64,000 nucleotides of DNA from Alteraurantiacibacter buctensis (GTDB lineage Bacteria > Pseudomonadota > Alphaproteobacteria > Sphingomonadales > Sphingomonadaceae), in the NCBI RefSeq assembly GCF_009827655.1, contig NZ_WTYV01000003.1, positions 283,886 to 347,885 on the forward strand. The letters run 5' to 3'. Below, piece by piece: positions 8,521-16,820 of this stretch. Under the pieces are notes generated by a model, which worked only from the letters and a program-made list of their open reading frames with translations, did not search any database and was not told where the DNA came from. Numbering within the stretch: the first letter of the stretch is position 1; every line of letters begins with the position of its first letter. The translations under genes and the position numbers were made by a program.

Positions 8521-8877
8521 GACGCGAGTCCTCTCGTTGAGTTTGTCCGGTTGGTTATGCGGCCATGGGGCAAAAGGGAAGGGGCTGGCTTTGATCGGGA
8601 TCACAAAGCGGCTGAAACGGGTGGATGTGGAACGTGGAACGGCGTTTTTGTTTGGTGTGACCTTTGGCGCAAGGTGCTGGGATAAAGCCGGAATTTGCGG
8701 AAAAGTGGTGTGGCATGTGTGACCTTTCGCGGGGCAGGTGTGCCACGTTGCGGGAGGCGTGGGTGCGGGAAGGGGCATGGACTGGCGGGCGGGTGTAGGA
8801 AAGGGTGATGTGCCGTGACGGGTGATTGTCACTTGCTGGCGAACGGCCGCATTGGGGGTGAAAAGCGGACGCGCGCT
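8521..8877. promoter_or_regulatory. 357-base non-coding region upstream of the LigE-type operon, with a direct repeat
   Basis: No convincing gene is present on either strand. GTGTGACCTTT occurs twice, at 8655-8665 and 8717-8727, 62 bases apart; on the operon's strand it reads AAAGGTCACAC. The region must contain the promoter of the LigE-type operon, so the repeats are candidate regulator sites. A short TGATC-GGGATCA palindromic element lies near 8590. Confidence 0.4.
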
Positions 8878-9231
8878 TTACTGGATCATGTGAGCGTTTT
8901 TGAGGACGTAAGGTTGGCACACTGTAAGGCAGATCAGCTCGTCGCCACAGCCGCTCTTTTCCAAAAACCCAGCGACACGCACGGCATCGCGATGCTGTGC
9001 GGGAAGGATGGGTTCCACCGAAACGCATTGCTCTGGAGCATCCCGATACCATCGATTGCCGAAGTAGATGCCAGTGGCCTCATGTTGGGATGACCAGTAG
9101 CCCACCAAGGTTACATTCTGACCCAACTGTCCCTCAAGGTCCGCGTAGCGGCGCAGACCGGACGAGGGTGGATAGGTGGTGCAACTGAATGCGCTCGCCA
9201 AAATGATCAGGATGGCGCTCATTCGTTTCAT
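8878..9231 (-). CDS. Small putative lipoprotein, unknown
   Basis: A 117-residue protein I do not recognise. MKRMSAILIILASAFSCTTY is a short signal with a plausible lipobox (ASAFSC, Cys17). The mature part has LEGQLGQNVTLVGYWSSQHE, ATGIYFGNRWYRD and four further cysteines (EQC, SGCGDELIC, TVC), which could form two disulfides. Base composition is visibly less GC-rich than neighbours. No good ribosome binding site precedes the ATG. It stands alone between two non-coding gaps. The readable exported domain argues for a real gene, but the evidence is moderate. Confidence 0.55.
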   Translation of the reverse strand: MKRMSAILIILASAFSCTTYPPSSGLRRYADLEGQLGQNVTLVGYWSSQHEATGIYFGNRWYRDAPEQCVSVEPILPAQHRDAVRVAGFLEKSGCGDELICLTVCQPYVLKNAHMIQ

Positions 9232-9310
9232 GCGGGAAGAATAGCCCTGGCATGCAGGTCCGCAATGGGGTCGTTTGCGGGATGTCAGCTTTCGCCCGCA
9301 CACCAAACCC

Positions 9311-10228
9311 TCACCCCAACTTCGCCTCTTCCAGCTTCACCAGATGCCACAGCGTCCGCGTGACCGGCGCGGCCAGACCCTTGGCCTCTGCCGCCAGCAC
9401 GATTGCGCCGTTGATGGCATCCACCTCGGTGCGGCGGCCCGCCTTCACGTCTTGCAACATGGAGGCTTCGTGATCGGCGTGGTCGGTCATGGAGACTTCG
9501 GTCAGGGCATGGATCGGCGCGGGGTCGATCATGCGGCCGTTGGCATGGGCGGCGGCGACGCCTTCCTCCACCACGGCGCGGATGGTGGCGCGGGCTTCCG
9601 GGTTGGCGCCCAGGAAGCCGGGGGTGCGGCGGGTGAGGGCGCACAGCGGGTTCATCGCCGCGTTGAAGATCACCTTGGACCAGATCGCCTCGTGAATGGC
9701 GGGGTCGAGCTGGGTGTCCAGCCCGCCGCGGGTCAGCGCATCGGCCACCGCTTCCGCCCTGGCCGGATTGCCCCCGAAGGCGGGGTACAGGCGGGAATGA
9801 CCATCACCGTGGCTGCGCACCTTGCCGGGGCCGACAAGATCGCTGGGCATCATGGATGCGCCCACCATCACCTGCGCGTCGGGCACGAAACCGGCCAGCT
9901 TCTCGGCATTGCCCAGGCCGTTCTGCAGGGACAGCAGGTGCGTATCCGGCCCGATGGCATGGGCCAGCCCCTGCAACGCGCCTTCGGTATGGAAAGTCTT
10001 GGTGAAGACCACCACCAGGTCAAACGGCCCTTCCGCATCGGCAGGCAGGCGGGCGGGGATGGGCAGATGCTCCACCCCGCCGCGCAGGTCCAGCTCCAGC
10101 CCGGAGGCGTTGATCGCATCGACATGCGGCTGGCTGACGTCCACCAGCGTGACATCGCAGCCTGCCCGGTGAAAGGCCGCGCCGAACAGGCAGCCCATTG
10201 CGCCCGAGCCAAGAATGGCAACCTTCAT
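9311..10228 (-). CDS. 2-dehydropantoate 2-reductase family protein
   Basis: A 305-residue NADP-binding enzyme of the ketopantoate reductase (PanE/ApbA) family. The N-terminal dinucleotide motif is GSGAMGCLFG. VVVFTKTFHT, LLSLQNGLGN and WSKVIFNAAMNPLCAL match the family, including the catalytic Lys and Asn. PanE reduces ketopantoate for pantothenate and CoA synthesis, but many paralogues with other 2-keto substrates exist. The gene follows a NUDIX hydrolase by four bases in a five-gene run with lemA and two TPM-domain genes. That context says little about CoA, so the enzyme may be a paralogue. Confidence 0.85.
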   Translation of the reverse strand: MKVAILGSGAMGCLFGAAFHRAGCDVTLVDVSQPHVDAINASGLELDLRGGVEHLPIPARLPADAEGPFDLVVVFTKTFHTEGALQGLAHAIGPDTHLLSLQNGLGNAEKLAGFVPDAQVMVGASMMPSDLVGPGKVRSHGDGHSRLYPAFGGNPARAEAVADALTRGGLDTQLDPAIHEAIWSKVIFNAAMNPLCALTRRTPGFLGANPEARATIRAVVEEGVAAAHANGRMIDPAPIHALTEVSMTDHADHEASMLQDVKAGRRTEVDAINGAIVLAAEAKGLAAPVTRTLWHLVKLEEAKLG

Positions 10229-10232
10229 GCTG

Positions 10233-10772
10233 TCATACTCCCAGAAGCTGCGGGCCGAGCACGGCCAGCAAGCGCACATCCATCGCCACGCCGCGTGCGC
10301 GGAACGGGGCCAGCGCCTCGGCAAAGCCCGCCAGCGGCAGGCGGTGGACCACGATGTTCTCGGCTTCCGTGCCGCCGCCTTCGCCCACCTTCGTCAGGTC
10401 CGTGGCCTTCAGCAGGGTGAAGGTCTCGCCGGTCAGGCCGGGCGAGCTCTGGAACACGCCGCAATCCTCCCAGTGGGCGGCGGCATAGCCGGTTTCCTCG
10501 ATCAGCTCGCGTTGCGCGGAATCGATCGCTGCTTCGCCCTCGGTTCCGTCCTCGTCACCCACCAGCCCGGCCGGCAGTTCCAGCACCGGGCCGCCCACGG
10601 GCACGCGGTATTGCTCAACCAGGATCACGTGATCGCCGTCCAGTGCCAGGATCACCGCCGCCTTGATGCCGCGCGCTCGGGAGACGTATTCCCACTTGCC
10701 GCGCCGGTGGGCGGTAATCCACTTGCCCGCCCACATGGTCTCTTCGGGCGCATCTGCGTCTTCAACTGTCAT
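10233..10772 (-). CDS. NUDIX hydrolase (ADP-ribose pyrophosphatase-like)
   Basis: A 179-residue NUDIX enzyme. The box core EAAIDSAQRELIEETGY matches Ex7REuxEExGu; the glycine side of the motif is spaced two residues longer than the consensus. VEQYRVPVGGPVLELPAGL upstream is typical of the ADP-ribose/NudF branch, which hydrolyses nucleoside diphosphate sugars with divalent metal. The ATG overlaps the stop of the preceding TPM gene (ATGA). Substrate not determinable. Confidence 0.88.
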   Translation of the reverse strand: MTVEDADAPEETMWAGKWITAHRRGKWEYVSRARGIKAAVILALDGDHVILVEQYRVPVGGPVLELPAGLVGDEDGTEGEAAIDSAQRELIEETGYAAAHWEDCGVFQSSPGLTGETFTLLKATDLTKVGEGGGTEAENIVVHRLPLAGFAEALAPFRARGVAMDVRLLAVLGPQLLGV

Positions 10773-11455
10773 GCCGACAGCTCATAAAGGACGATCAGGC
10801 GATCCGGCAACTCGTTCACGTCATCGGACCCGCGTGGGAATTTCTCGGCCAGCACGGCCCCCACGTCACGCACCCCGGCGGCGATGCCTTCGGCCACGCA
10901 CCCCTTGCGGATTTCCACCAGCATGTCGGCCATGGCCACGCCCCATACCTCGGCGGGAACCTGCGCGGCGATGGCCTCGTCAGCCACGATTTCGGCCCGA
11001 TGCTCGTCCATCGACAGGTAGATCAGCACCCCGGTGCGCCCGTGGGTGCGCCGCTCCGCCCCCACCTTGAAATGGCGCACGGCGGCGTTGCGCACGCGGG
11101 CGGCCTTGATCGGGCGGGGGATCAGGAACAGCCGCAGCGGCTTCCACCATTGCAGCGCCTGCATGGCGGCGAATTTCAGCACGCCCACGGCCAGCACCAG
11201 CGTCAGCACCTGGCCGGGCGTCCAGTCGCTCGACCAGCCGGAATGGAACAGCGCGTCCCACAGGCCGGTGTAGAAATCGGCGAACACGGCCACGAACGAC
11301 ATGGCGGTAAAGGCCACCCCGACCGACCACCACAGGGCTACGTCGGCATAGCCGTCAGACTGCGCGGCCAGCACGGTCACGATCTCGCCACTGGTATTCT
11401 GCTCGGCTGCCGCGACTGCCTGGGTCACGATCCTCTGGCTGTCCTGGTCCAGCAT
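10769..11455 (-). CDS. TPM-domain membrane protein
   Basis: A 228-residue protein with an N-terminal TPM-type segment (QRIVTQAVAAAEQNTSGEIV), two hydrophobic segments (VALWWSVGVAFTAMSFVAVF and VLTLVLAVGVLKFAAM), then a TPM domain ending in RTGVLIYLSMDEHRAEIVAD. TPM domains are found in thylakoid and bacterial envelope proteins, sometimes with phosphatase activity. The ATG overlaps the stop of the larger TPM gene as TGATG. The two probably act together with LemA in the cell envelope. Confidence 0.8.
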   Translation of the reverse strand: MLDQDSQRIVTQAVAAAEQNTSGEIVTVLAAQSDGYADVALWWSVGVAFTAMSFVAVFADFYTGLWDALFHSGWSSDWTPGQVLTLVLAVGVLKFAAMQALQWWKPLRLFLIPRPIKAARVRNAAVRHFKVGAERRTHGRTGVLIYLSMDEHRAEIVADEAIAAQVPAEVWGVAMADMLVEIRKGCVAEGIAAGVRDVGAVLAEKFPRGSDDVNELPDRLIVLYELSA

Positions 11456-12306
11456 CACCACCCCCCGGAGGCGCCACCGCCCCCTGACATGCCGCCGCCG
11501 AAGCCGCCGAAGCCGCCGCCCCCGCCACCGCCGAAGCCGCCGCCACCCCAGCCGCCGCCGTTGTCGGACAGCCCGCGCGAGATCGCCTTTCCGGCCTCCC
11601 ACAGCACGATGTTGGTCACCGCATCGCCCCCTCCGCTGCCGCGGTAGCGCCGCCGCCCGCCGCGCCCGCTCATGGCGGGCAGGATGAAGAAGAAGAACAG
11701 GAAGCCCAGCCAGATCAGCAGGCCGAAGGGGAAACCGCCCTCGCTCTGTTCATTCGCCTGCGCGGCTTCCGCCGCCTCGGCCACGGCGGCCGCATCGGCG
11801 GGGCTGCGGTTGAGGTGCTCCATGATGGCATCGATGCCGCTGGTCACGCCGCCGTCGAAATCGCCCGCCTTGAAGCGGGGCGTAATCACATCGTTGATCA
11901 CGCGTCCAGCCATGATCCCGCCGAAATAGGGGTGGAGGCCATAGCCGACCTCGATCCGCAGCTTGCGGTCATCGCGGGCGATCAGCAGCAGCAGGCCCTG
12001 GTCGCGCGCCGCGCCGCCGATGCCCCATTCGGTGAACAGGCCGGTGGCATAGGGCTCGATCACCTGTCCGTTCAGGCTGGGCACCGTGGCCACTACCAGC
12101 GCGCGGCCCGTCTCGGCATTGTAGGCGCGCAGCCGCTGGTCAAGCTGCGCCTCCACGGCGGGGGAGAGCATGTCCGCCCCGTCATAGACCGGGCCTTCCG
12201 GGCGCGGCGGATAGTCCTGCGCCTGCGCCGGCAGGACCAGCAGCGCCGCCATCAGCAGCGCTGCCAGGGCCGCCAGCCACCGCGTGGGGGCCAGGGTGCG
12301 GATCAT
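11455..12306 (-). CDS. TPM-domain protein with signal peptide and glycine-rich tail (YgcG-like)
   Basis: A 283-residue exported protein. It has a signal peptide (MIRTLAPTRW through PAQAQD), a TPM domain with VYDGADMLSP, GLLLLIARDDRKLRIEVGYG and GGIMAGRVINDVITPRF, a transmembrane helix (PFGLLIWLGFLFFFFILPAM), and a C-terminal tail made almost only of Gly with Phe, Trp and Ser. This is the layout of YgcG/TPM proteins that sit beside lemA in many bacteria. Upstream lemA ends 10 bases before this ATG. The role is not established; an envelope function is inferred. Confidence 0.86.
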   Translation of the reverse strand: MIRTLAPTRWLAALAALLMAALLVLPAQAQDYPPRPEGPVYDGADMLSPAVEAQLDQRLRAYNAETGRALVVATVPSLNGQVIEPYATGLFTEWGIGGAARDQGLLLLIARDDRKLRIEVGYGLHPYFGGIMAGRVINDVITPRFKAGDFDGGVTSGIDAIMEHLNRSPADAAAVAEAAEAAQANEQSEGGFPFGLLIWLGFLFFFFILPAMSGRGGRRRYRGSGGGDAVTNIVLWEAGKAISRGLSDNGGGWGGGGFGGGGGGGFGGFGGGMSGGGGASGGW

Positions 12307-12316
12307 GGTCGCGCGA

Positions 12317-12937
12317 TCAATTGGCCGAGGCCGCGCCGCCGGTGATCCCGTCGAAGTTGACCTCCGGGTTCTCCTCGGCACCCTCGGCCGCCTCGAAGTA
12401 TTCCAGCGGCTCCGCGCCGTAGATCACGTTGGCGGCGATGGTGGCGGGGAAGGTGCGGATCTCGGTGTTATAATCGCGCGCCATCTCGTTGTAGCGGTTG
12501 CGCTCGGTGCTGATCAGGTTGTTGCTCTCGTCCAGCGCCACCATCAGGTCGCCAAAGCGCGGCTGGCTGGCGAGCTGGGGGTAGTTTTCCACCACGGTGC
12601 GCAACTGGCCCAGCGCCTGGGTGAGCTGGTTCTGCGAGTCCTGGAAGCGGCGGAATTCCTCCGGGTTCGACAGGTCTTCGGTGGTGATGTTGATGCTGGT
12701 GGCGCTGGCGCGCGCCTCGGTCACGCGGGCCAGAATATCGCCTTCGGAGATGGCGGCGGCCTGCACCACGGAGACCAGGTTGGGGATCAGGTCGCTGCGG
12801 CGCTGCAGGGCGTTCTCCACGTTGGCCCACTGGGCCTTGGCGGCTTCCTCCTTGCTGGGCACCGAATTGATGCCGCAACCGGCCAGCGCCATGCTGGCAA
12901 CGGCGACCAGCGCCAGGCGGGGAATGCGGGTGACCAT
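12317..12937 (-). CDS. lemA: LemA family lipoprotein
   Basis: A 206-residue protein with lipobox LAGC at the end of its signal peptide and the LemA core: WANVENALQRRSDLIPNLV, then helical ARASATSINITTEDL and RNRYNEMARDYNTEIRTFP. LemA proteins are alpha-helical envelope proteins of unclear role that co-occur with TPM proteins, as here. The ATG at 12937 was chosen over 12955 because GGAGG precedes it. It is first in the lemA-TPM-TPM-NUDIX-reductase operon, divergent from mscL. Confidence 0.9.
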   Translation of the reverse strand: MVTRIPRLALVAVASMALAGCGINSVPSKEEAAKAQWANVENALQRRSDLIPNLVSVVQAAAISEGDILARVTEARASATSINITTEDLSNPEEFRRFQDSQNQLTQALGQLRTVVENYPQLASQPRFGDLMVALDESNNLISTERNRYNEMARDYNTEIRTFPATIAANVIYGAEPLEYFEAAEGAEENPEVNFDGITGGAASAN

Positions 12938-13085
12938 TGTGCTCTCGTCCTCCAATATCCCTGATCCTCTCAGGTGTATTGCGGATATAGCACGGCTGGA
13001 CCCGCTTTCAAGAACTGCGGCCCCTGCTTGCCGTTAACCATCTTTCATGCAATTCAGCCGGTTAGACGAGGAGGAGGAACAGACG

Positions 13086-13505
13086 ATGGGAATGCTTACC
13101 GAGTTCAAGGAGTTCATCAATCGCGGCAACGTGCTGGACCTGGCCGTCGGCGTGATCATCGGCGGGGCCTTCGGCACCATCGTCAAGTCGCTGACCGATG
13201 ACCTGATCATGCCGCTGGTGGGCCGCGTGTTCGGCAACATGGATTTCTCGAACCTCTACGTGGTGCTCAGCGGCGAAGTGGCACCCGGCACCTCGCTGGC
13301 CGCCGCGCGCGAGGGCGGGGCCAACGTGCTGGCCTATGGCAATTTCATCAGCACCTTCATCAACTTCCTGATCCTGGCCTTCGTGATCTTCCAGATCGTG
13401 AAGGCGGCCAACCGCCTGATGCCCAAGAAGGAGGCACCCGCCGCGCCTGCCGGCCCGACCGAGGTGGAGCTGCTGGCCGAGATCCGCGACGCGCTGAAAA
13501 AGTAG
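13086..13505 (+). CDS. mscL: Large-conductance mechanosensitive channel MscL
   Basis: A 139-residue channel. [20 protein letters not shown] is the family N-terminal helix, followed by TM1 ([19 protein letters not shown]), the periplasmic loop, TM2 ([17 protein letters not shown]) and a charged C-terminal helix ending [14 protein letters not shown]. It opens under membrane tension to release solutes on osmotic downshock. GAGGAGGAGGAA precedes the ATG; the longer frame from 13047 is not needed. Divergent from lemA. Confidence 0.97.
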   Translation: MGMLTEFKEFINRGNVLDLAVGVIIGGAFGTIVKSLTDDLIMPLVGRVFGNMDFSNLYVVLSGEVAPGTSLAAAREGGANVLAYGNFISTFINFLILAFVIFQIVKAANRLMPKKEAPAAPAGPTEVELLAEIRDALKK

Positions 13506-13510
13506 GCGCG

Positions 13511-13564
13511 GGCAACCATCTCGTCATTGCGGGTGCAGGCACTGGTTGCCGCCCCGCAATGACG
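13511..13564. repeat. Interleaved inverted repeats after mscL
   Basis: Two inverted repeats interlock. GGCAACC (13511-13517) pairs with GGTTGCC (13544-13550), and CGTCATTGCGGG (13522-13533) pairs with CCCGCAATGACG (13553-13564). The 12-base pair can form a stable hairpin and may end mscL transcription. CGTCATTGCG-type palindromes recur in sphingomonad genomes, so this may also be a dispersed element. Confidence 0.5.
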
Positions 13565-13619
13565 GGCTCGGGGCCAAGCATACACTTCCAATTCAGGATC
13601 GGTCGCCTATATGGGTCCT

Positions 13620-13965
13620 GCCGGTTTCGGCCGGCTATGGCGATAAATTGCGGTGTGCAATAGGCACAGCGGACCCGGGGGCAGTACCCGGCGGCTCCAC
13701 CATCACCACCCGGTGCACGCACCGGGGCCCTGTTGTCGCAGGGGTGTTGACGGGGCCGAACCAGGATCGACGTGTGTTGAAAAGCACTGTTTTCGCCCGG
13801 GCTGAGTAACCCGTTAAAGGCTCAAAACACACAAGTGCCAACGACAACGAAGCACTCGCTCTTGCCGCGTAACATGACGGCCTAACGGCCAGACGTTACA
13901 AAGCTTAAGCGCGGTTGGACCGACCGGGCAACAGAACGGATTCCGGGGGCCCGGGGGAGCCTAGC
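13620..13965 (+). ncRNA. ssrA: tmRNA, circularly permuted two-piece form
   Basis: The acceptor piece comes first: a T-arm CCGGG-GGCAGTA-CCCGG, then CGGCTCC, A and an encoded CCA ending at 13702. An intervening segment (13703-13751) separates it from the coding piece, which begins GGGGCCG at 13752-13758. GGGGCCG pairs with CGGCTCC over seven base pairs. The tag frame runs 13837-13872 and encodes ANDNEALALAA followed by TAA. This permuted order is the alphaproteobacterial type, with the precursor cut into two RNAs. tmRNA rescues stalled ribosomes and marks the peptide for proteolysis. The outer ends (about 13620 and 13965) are estimates from typical piece lengths. Confidence 0.93.
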
Positions 13966-13978
13966 AACAGAATCCCCC
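13953..13978 (+). terminator. Hairpin at the 3' end of the tmRNA gene
   Basis: GGGGGA (13953-13958) pairs with TCCCCC (13973-13978) across a 14-base loop and is followed by a pyrimidine-rich stretch. It could be the terminator or the last helix of the tmRNA precursor. Confidence 0.4.
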
Positions 13979-14173
13979 ACCTTCCTTTGCCCGCAATTCC
14001 GTCCATGCCGGGTTGCGAATTCCACCGCTCTGCGTTTCCGGTGCTCACGGCCCATGAGACCGCTGCGCGCCGGTCCTCGCCACTCACCCTTCTCGGCTCG
14101 TTCTGAAGGCAGACCAGCGGCAAATCGCCTGCTATCTCGCCACCCCGGGCTTGATCGGGGGGCTCGGCAGGGC

Positions 14174-14413
14174 TCAGCCCTCTGCCACCGCTTCGCGCTC
14201 GGCCCGCTCGTACTTCAGGCAGTCGAGGATCTTGGCGCCCGCGATGAAGACCGCGCCGGTGCAGGCCAGGAACAGCAGCCAGCCGCCGGTTCCGGGGAAC
14301 TGTTCCAGGTAATGCGCGCCGCGGGTGCAGGCACCCAGCGCCAGGGCATAGATGATCAGGAAGGCTTCAACCCGCGTCTTGATCGTGAACAGCCGTGAGA
14401 CCTTGCGCAGCAT
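14174..14413 (-). CDS. Small membrane protein, unknown
   Basis: A 79-residue protein with two hydrophobic segments (EAFLIIYALALGACTRGAHY and GTGGWLLFLACTGAVFIAGA) and charged ends; the C-terminus (KYERAEREAVAEG) is likely cytoplasmic. The ATG at 14413 was chosen because AAAGGG lies six bases upstream. I have seen proteins of this kind annotated only as hypothetical. It is isolated between the tmRNA gene and astB. Confidence 0.65.
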   Translation of the reverse strand: MLRKVSRLFTIKTRVEAFLIIYALALGACTRGAHYLEQFPGTGGWLLFLACTGAVFIAGAKILDCLKYERAEREAVAEG

Positions 14414-14535
14414 TGCCAACCCTTTTTTTCCTTAACACCTGCATCCGCAAAACCCGTGCCAGTGGCAGAATCGTGCGGTTACCGATGGTTAACCGCCGAC
14501 CGGGTGTAAGGCAATCCGACAGGTCTAGGGGAAAC

Positions 14536-15786
14536 TCAGGAAAGGGCGGAAAGGTCCAGCGCTTCGAGCAAGCGCGCCCGTGCCGCGATGACCGTGGTGG
14601 CCAGCGCCTCGCTGCCCACGTCTGCCGTATCGATCTGTTCGGGCCAGTATCGGGCCACCACCTGCTCGATCATATCGGCGCGCCGCTCGTCCAGCAGGAA
14701 GCGCGGGTCCACCGTGGCGGGATCGGCCACCACGCGCAGCCGCAGGCAGGCAGGGCCGCCGCCGTTGGCCATCGACTGGCGCACGTCCACCACTTCCACC
14801 CGGCGGATCGGGCCGCTCCCTGACAGCATGTCCTGCAGGTAACTCCAGACCGGCGCGCTCTCGCGGCATTCGCCGGGTACCACCAGCGCCTGCTGCCCGC
14901 CGGGCAGGGTGAGGAGCTGGGCGTTGAACAGGTAGGACCGGATCGCCTCTGCCAGCGGCACCGCGCTGGCGGGCACTTCCACGATCTGCGCGCCCGGGCA
15001 GGCGGCGCGGATTGCGGCACAGGCGGCCGCAGGATCGGCGAAGGCCTGTTCGTGGGTGAACAGCGTCAGCCCGTCGGCCACGGCCACCACATCGTTGTGG
15101 AAGGCGCCGGCGGCAATCGCCTCGGGGCTCTGTTCGATGAACAAAACGCGGGCGGGATCAAGGCCATGGCGGCGGGCGATGATGCGGCTGGCCTCCACGT
15201 TCTGGCGGGCGGGGAAGGGGCCACCGGGGCGGCCATAGACGAACACCTCCACGCCCGGTGCGCCGTGCCCGCCGCACAGCCGCATGTGGTTGGCCGCGCC
15301 TTCATCCCCGAAGGTGGGCGGCACCGGGCCGTGCACGGCGAAATGCGCCCTGTCGGCAAAGGCCAGTTGCAACTGGCGCAGCGTGTCTGGCCATTCGTGG
15401 CTGCGGTGCGGCATGGTGACGAGGTTGGCGACCGACAGGTGGCAGCGCCCGTCTGCCGTATCGGGCGCGGGGCTGACGGTGGCGGCATTGGCGGTCCACA
15501 TGCTGCTGGCCGACCAGGCGCCCGCCACCAGTGCGGGATCGGTGGCGCTGTCGGCTGCAAGCTGCTCCAGCCAGCCGGTGCTGGGACGGGGCAGGGGGAC
15601 GAAGAAACCCTGCGCCAGGCCCAGCCCGCGGTTACCGCGCATCTTGGCCAGTCCCTGCAAGGCCGCCGAGCGCGGATAGCTGGGGGCCCCGGCGTTCCTC
15701 GTAGCCGCCAGGTTGCCCAGGCTGAGGCCGGCATAGTTGTGGCTGGGGCCCACGATGCCATCGAAGTTGATTTCCACCAGCGGCAT
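14536..15786 (-). CDS. astB: N-succinylarginine dihydrolase
   Basis: A 416-residue enzyme of the arginine succinyltransferase pathway. It converts N2-succinylarginine to N2-succinylornithine, CO2 and ammonia. The N-terminus VEINFDGIVGPSHNYAGLS is diagnostic. HRSHEWPDTL, FGDEGAANHMRL, FHNDVVAVAD and SMANGGGPACLRL carry the pentein-fold catalytic Cys, His and Glu regions. The ATG at 15786 fits the family N-terminus; a GTG at 15795 would overlap the astA stop as GTGA. It is last in the order M20 hydrolase-astA-astB. Confidence 0.95.
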   Translation of the reverse strand: MPLVEINFDGIVGPSHNYAGLSLGNLAATRNAGAPSYPRSAALQGLAKMRGNRGLGLAQGFFVPLPRPSTGWLEQLAADSATDPALVAGAWSASSMWTANAATVSPAPDTADGRCHLSVANLVTMPHRSHEWPDTLRQLQLAFADRAHFAVHGPVPPTFGDEGAANHMRLCGGHGAPGVEVFVYGRPGGPFPARQNVEASRIIARRHGLDPARVLFIEQSPEAIAAGAFHNDVVAVADGLTLFTHEQAFADPAAACAAIRAACPGAQIVEVPASAVPLAEAIRSYLFNAQLLTLPGGQQALVVPGECRESAPVWSYLQDMLSGSGPIRRVEVVDVRQSMANGGGPACLRLRVVADPATVDPRFLLDERRADMIEQVVARYWPEQIDTADVGSEALATTVIAARARLLEALDLSALS

Positions 15787-15791
15787 GGCGC

Positions 15792-16820
15792 TCACCACCG
15801 CGCCACGTGGGTGATGCTGTCACCCTCGGCCACGCCAAGCGCGGCAGCGCAGGCGGGGTCGATGGCCACGCCGTCTTCGCCAGACTGCACCCAGCCATAG
15901 GCGGCCCGGAATCCCGCGAGCCTTCCGGCGGAAACAAGGCGCTTGTCGCCCTGGCCTTCGCACAGCGACGGATCGATGCGCGCTACCGGGCTTTCCACCG
16001 CCTCGCGCACGGAGCGGATCTGGTCGGTCCGCGCGGTCATGGTGGGGCCGCCGTCAAAGATGTCGACGTAGTTTTCCCAGGCGAACCCTTCATCCTCCAG
16101 CATTCGCATGGCGGCGCGGCCCGATGGGTGGGGCTTGCCGATCACGCTGCGGGCGTGCTCGGACAGCATGGCGATATAGACCGGGTGCTTGGGCATCAGG
16201 TCGGCGATGAACTGGTTGCCGTACTTGGCGTTGAACTCGTCGGCTTCCTGGAAGCTCATGCCGAAGAAGCGACCCGCCACCCCGTCCCAGAACGGCGATC
16301 CGCCTGCCTCGTCGATCACCCCGCGCAGTTCGGCCAGCGTGCGATCGGCAAAGCGGGCGCGGTGGTTGCGGATGAACAGGTAGCGGCTGCGGGCGATCAG
16401 CATCCCCAGGCCGCCCGCGCGTTCCCCCGGATGCAGGAACAGGCCGCCCACCTCGCTGGCCCCTTCCAGGTCGGTGGAGAGGTTGAGGATATCGGCGCGG
16501 AACGTGCGGCCCAGTTCCTCGCTGTGCTGGGTCAGCGCGCCGATGCGGTAGGAATAGAAGGGCCACTTCTGTCCCACCATGGCAAAGACCTGGCAGGTGC
16601 CGCGCACTTCGCCGGTGGCAACGTTTTCCAGCACGAAGACGAAAAGGTCATCCGCCGGTTCGTCATCATCGCGGGTGAAAGCGGCGGCGCTCTTTTCCAG
16701 CTTGGTAATCAGTGCCTTGCGATCGGGCGGCAGGTTGGTGAACCCGCCCCCGGTCAGCTTGGCCATTTCATAGAGCGCCTGCAGATCCCCCGGCGTGGCG
16801 GCGCGGATGCGGTGTGTCAC
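15792..16820 (-). CDS. astA: Arginine N-succinyltransferase
   Basis: A 342-residue acyltransferase that adds succinyl-CoA to the alpha-amino group of arginine, the first AST step. VTHRIRAATPGDLQALYEMA, LTGGGFTNLPPD, GGLFLHPGERAGGLGMLIAR and WENYVDIFDGGPTM are family signatures. Only one AstA-type subunit is present. The GTG start follows AAGGGG by seven bases and overlaps the stop of the M20 hydrolase (GTGA), so all three genes are probably translationally coupled. Confidence 0.95.
   Translation of the reverse strand: MTHRIRAATPGDLQALYEMAKLTGGGFTNLPPDRKALITKLEKSAAAFTRDDDEPADDLFVFVLENVATGEVRGTCQVFAMVGQKWPFYSYRIGALTQHSEELGRTFRADILNLSTDLEGASEVGGLFLHPGERAGGLGMLIARSRYLFIRNHRARFADRTLAELRGVIDEAGGSPFWDGVAGRFFGMSFQEADEFNAKYGNQFIADLMPKHPVYIAMLSEHARSVIGKPHPSGRAAMRMLEDEGFAWENYVDIFDGGPTMTARTDQIRSVREAVESPVARIDPSLCEGQGDKRLVSAGRLAGFRAAYGWVQSGEDGVAIDPACAAALGVAEGDSITHVARW

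Noticed and set aside
8555..9052. A 165-residue minus-strand frame in the intergenic region
   Set aside because: It has no start site or domain and overlaps the better-supported small lipoprotein.
13905..14123. Short open frames downstream of the tmRNA tag
   Set aside because: They cover tmRNA structure and non-coding sequence, with no start site or domain.
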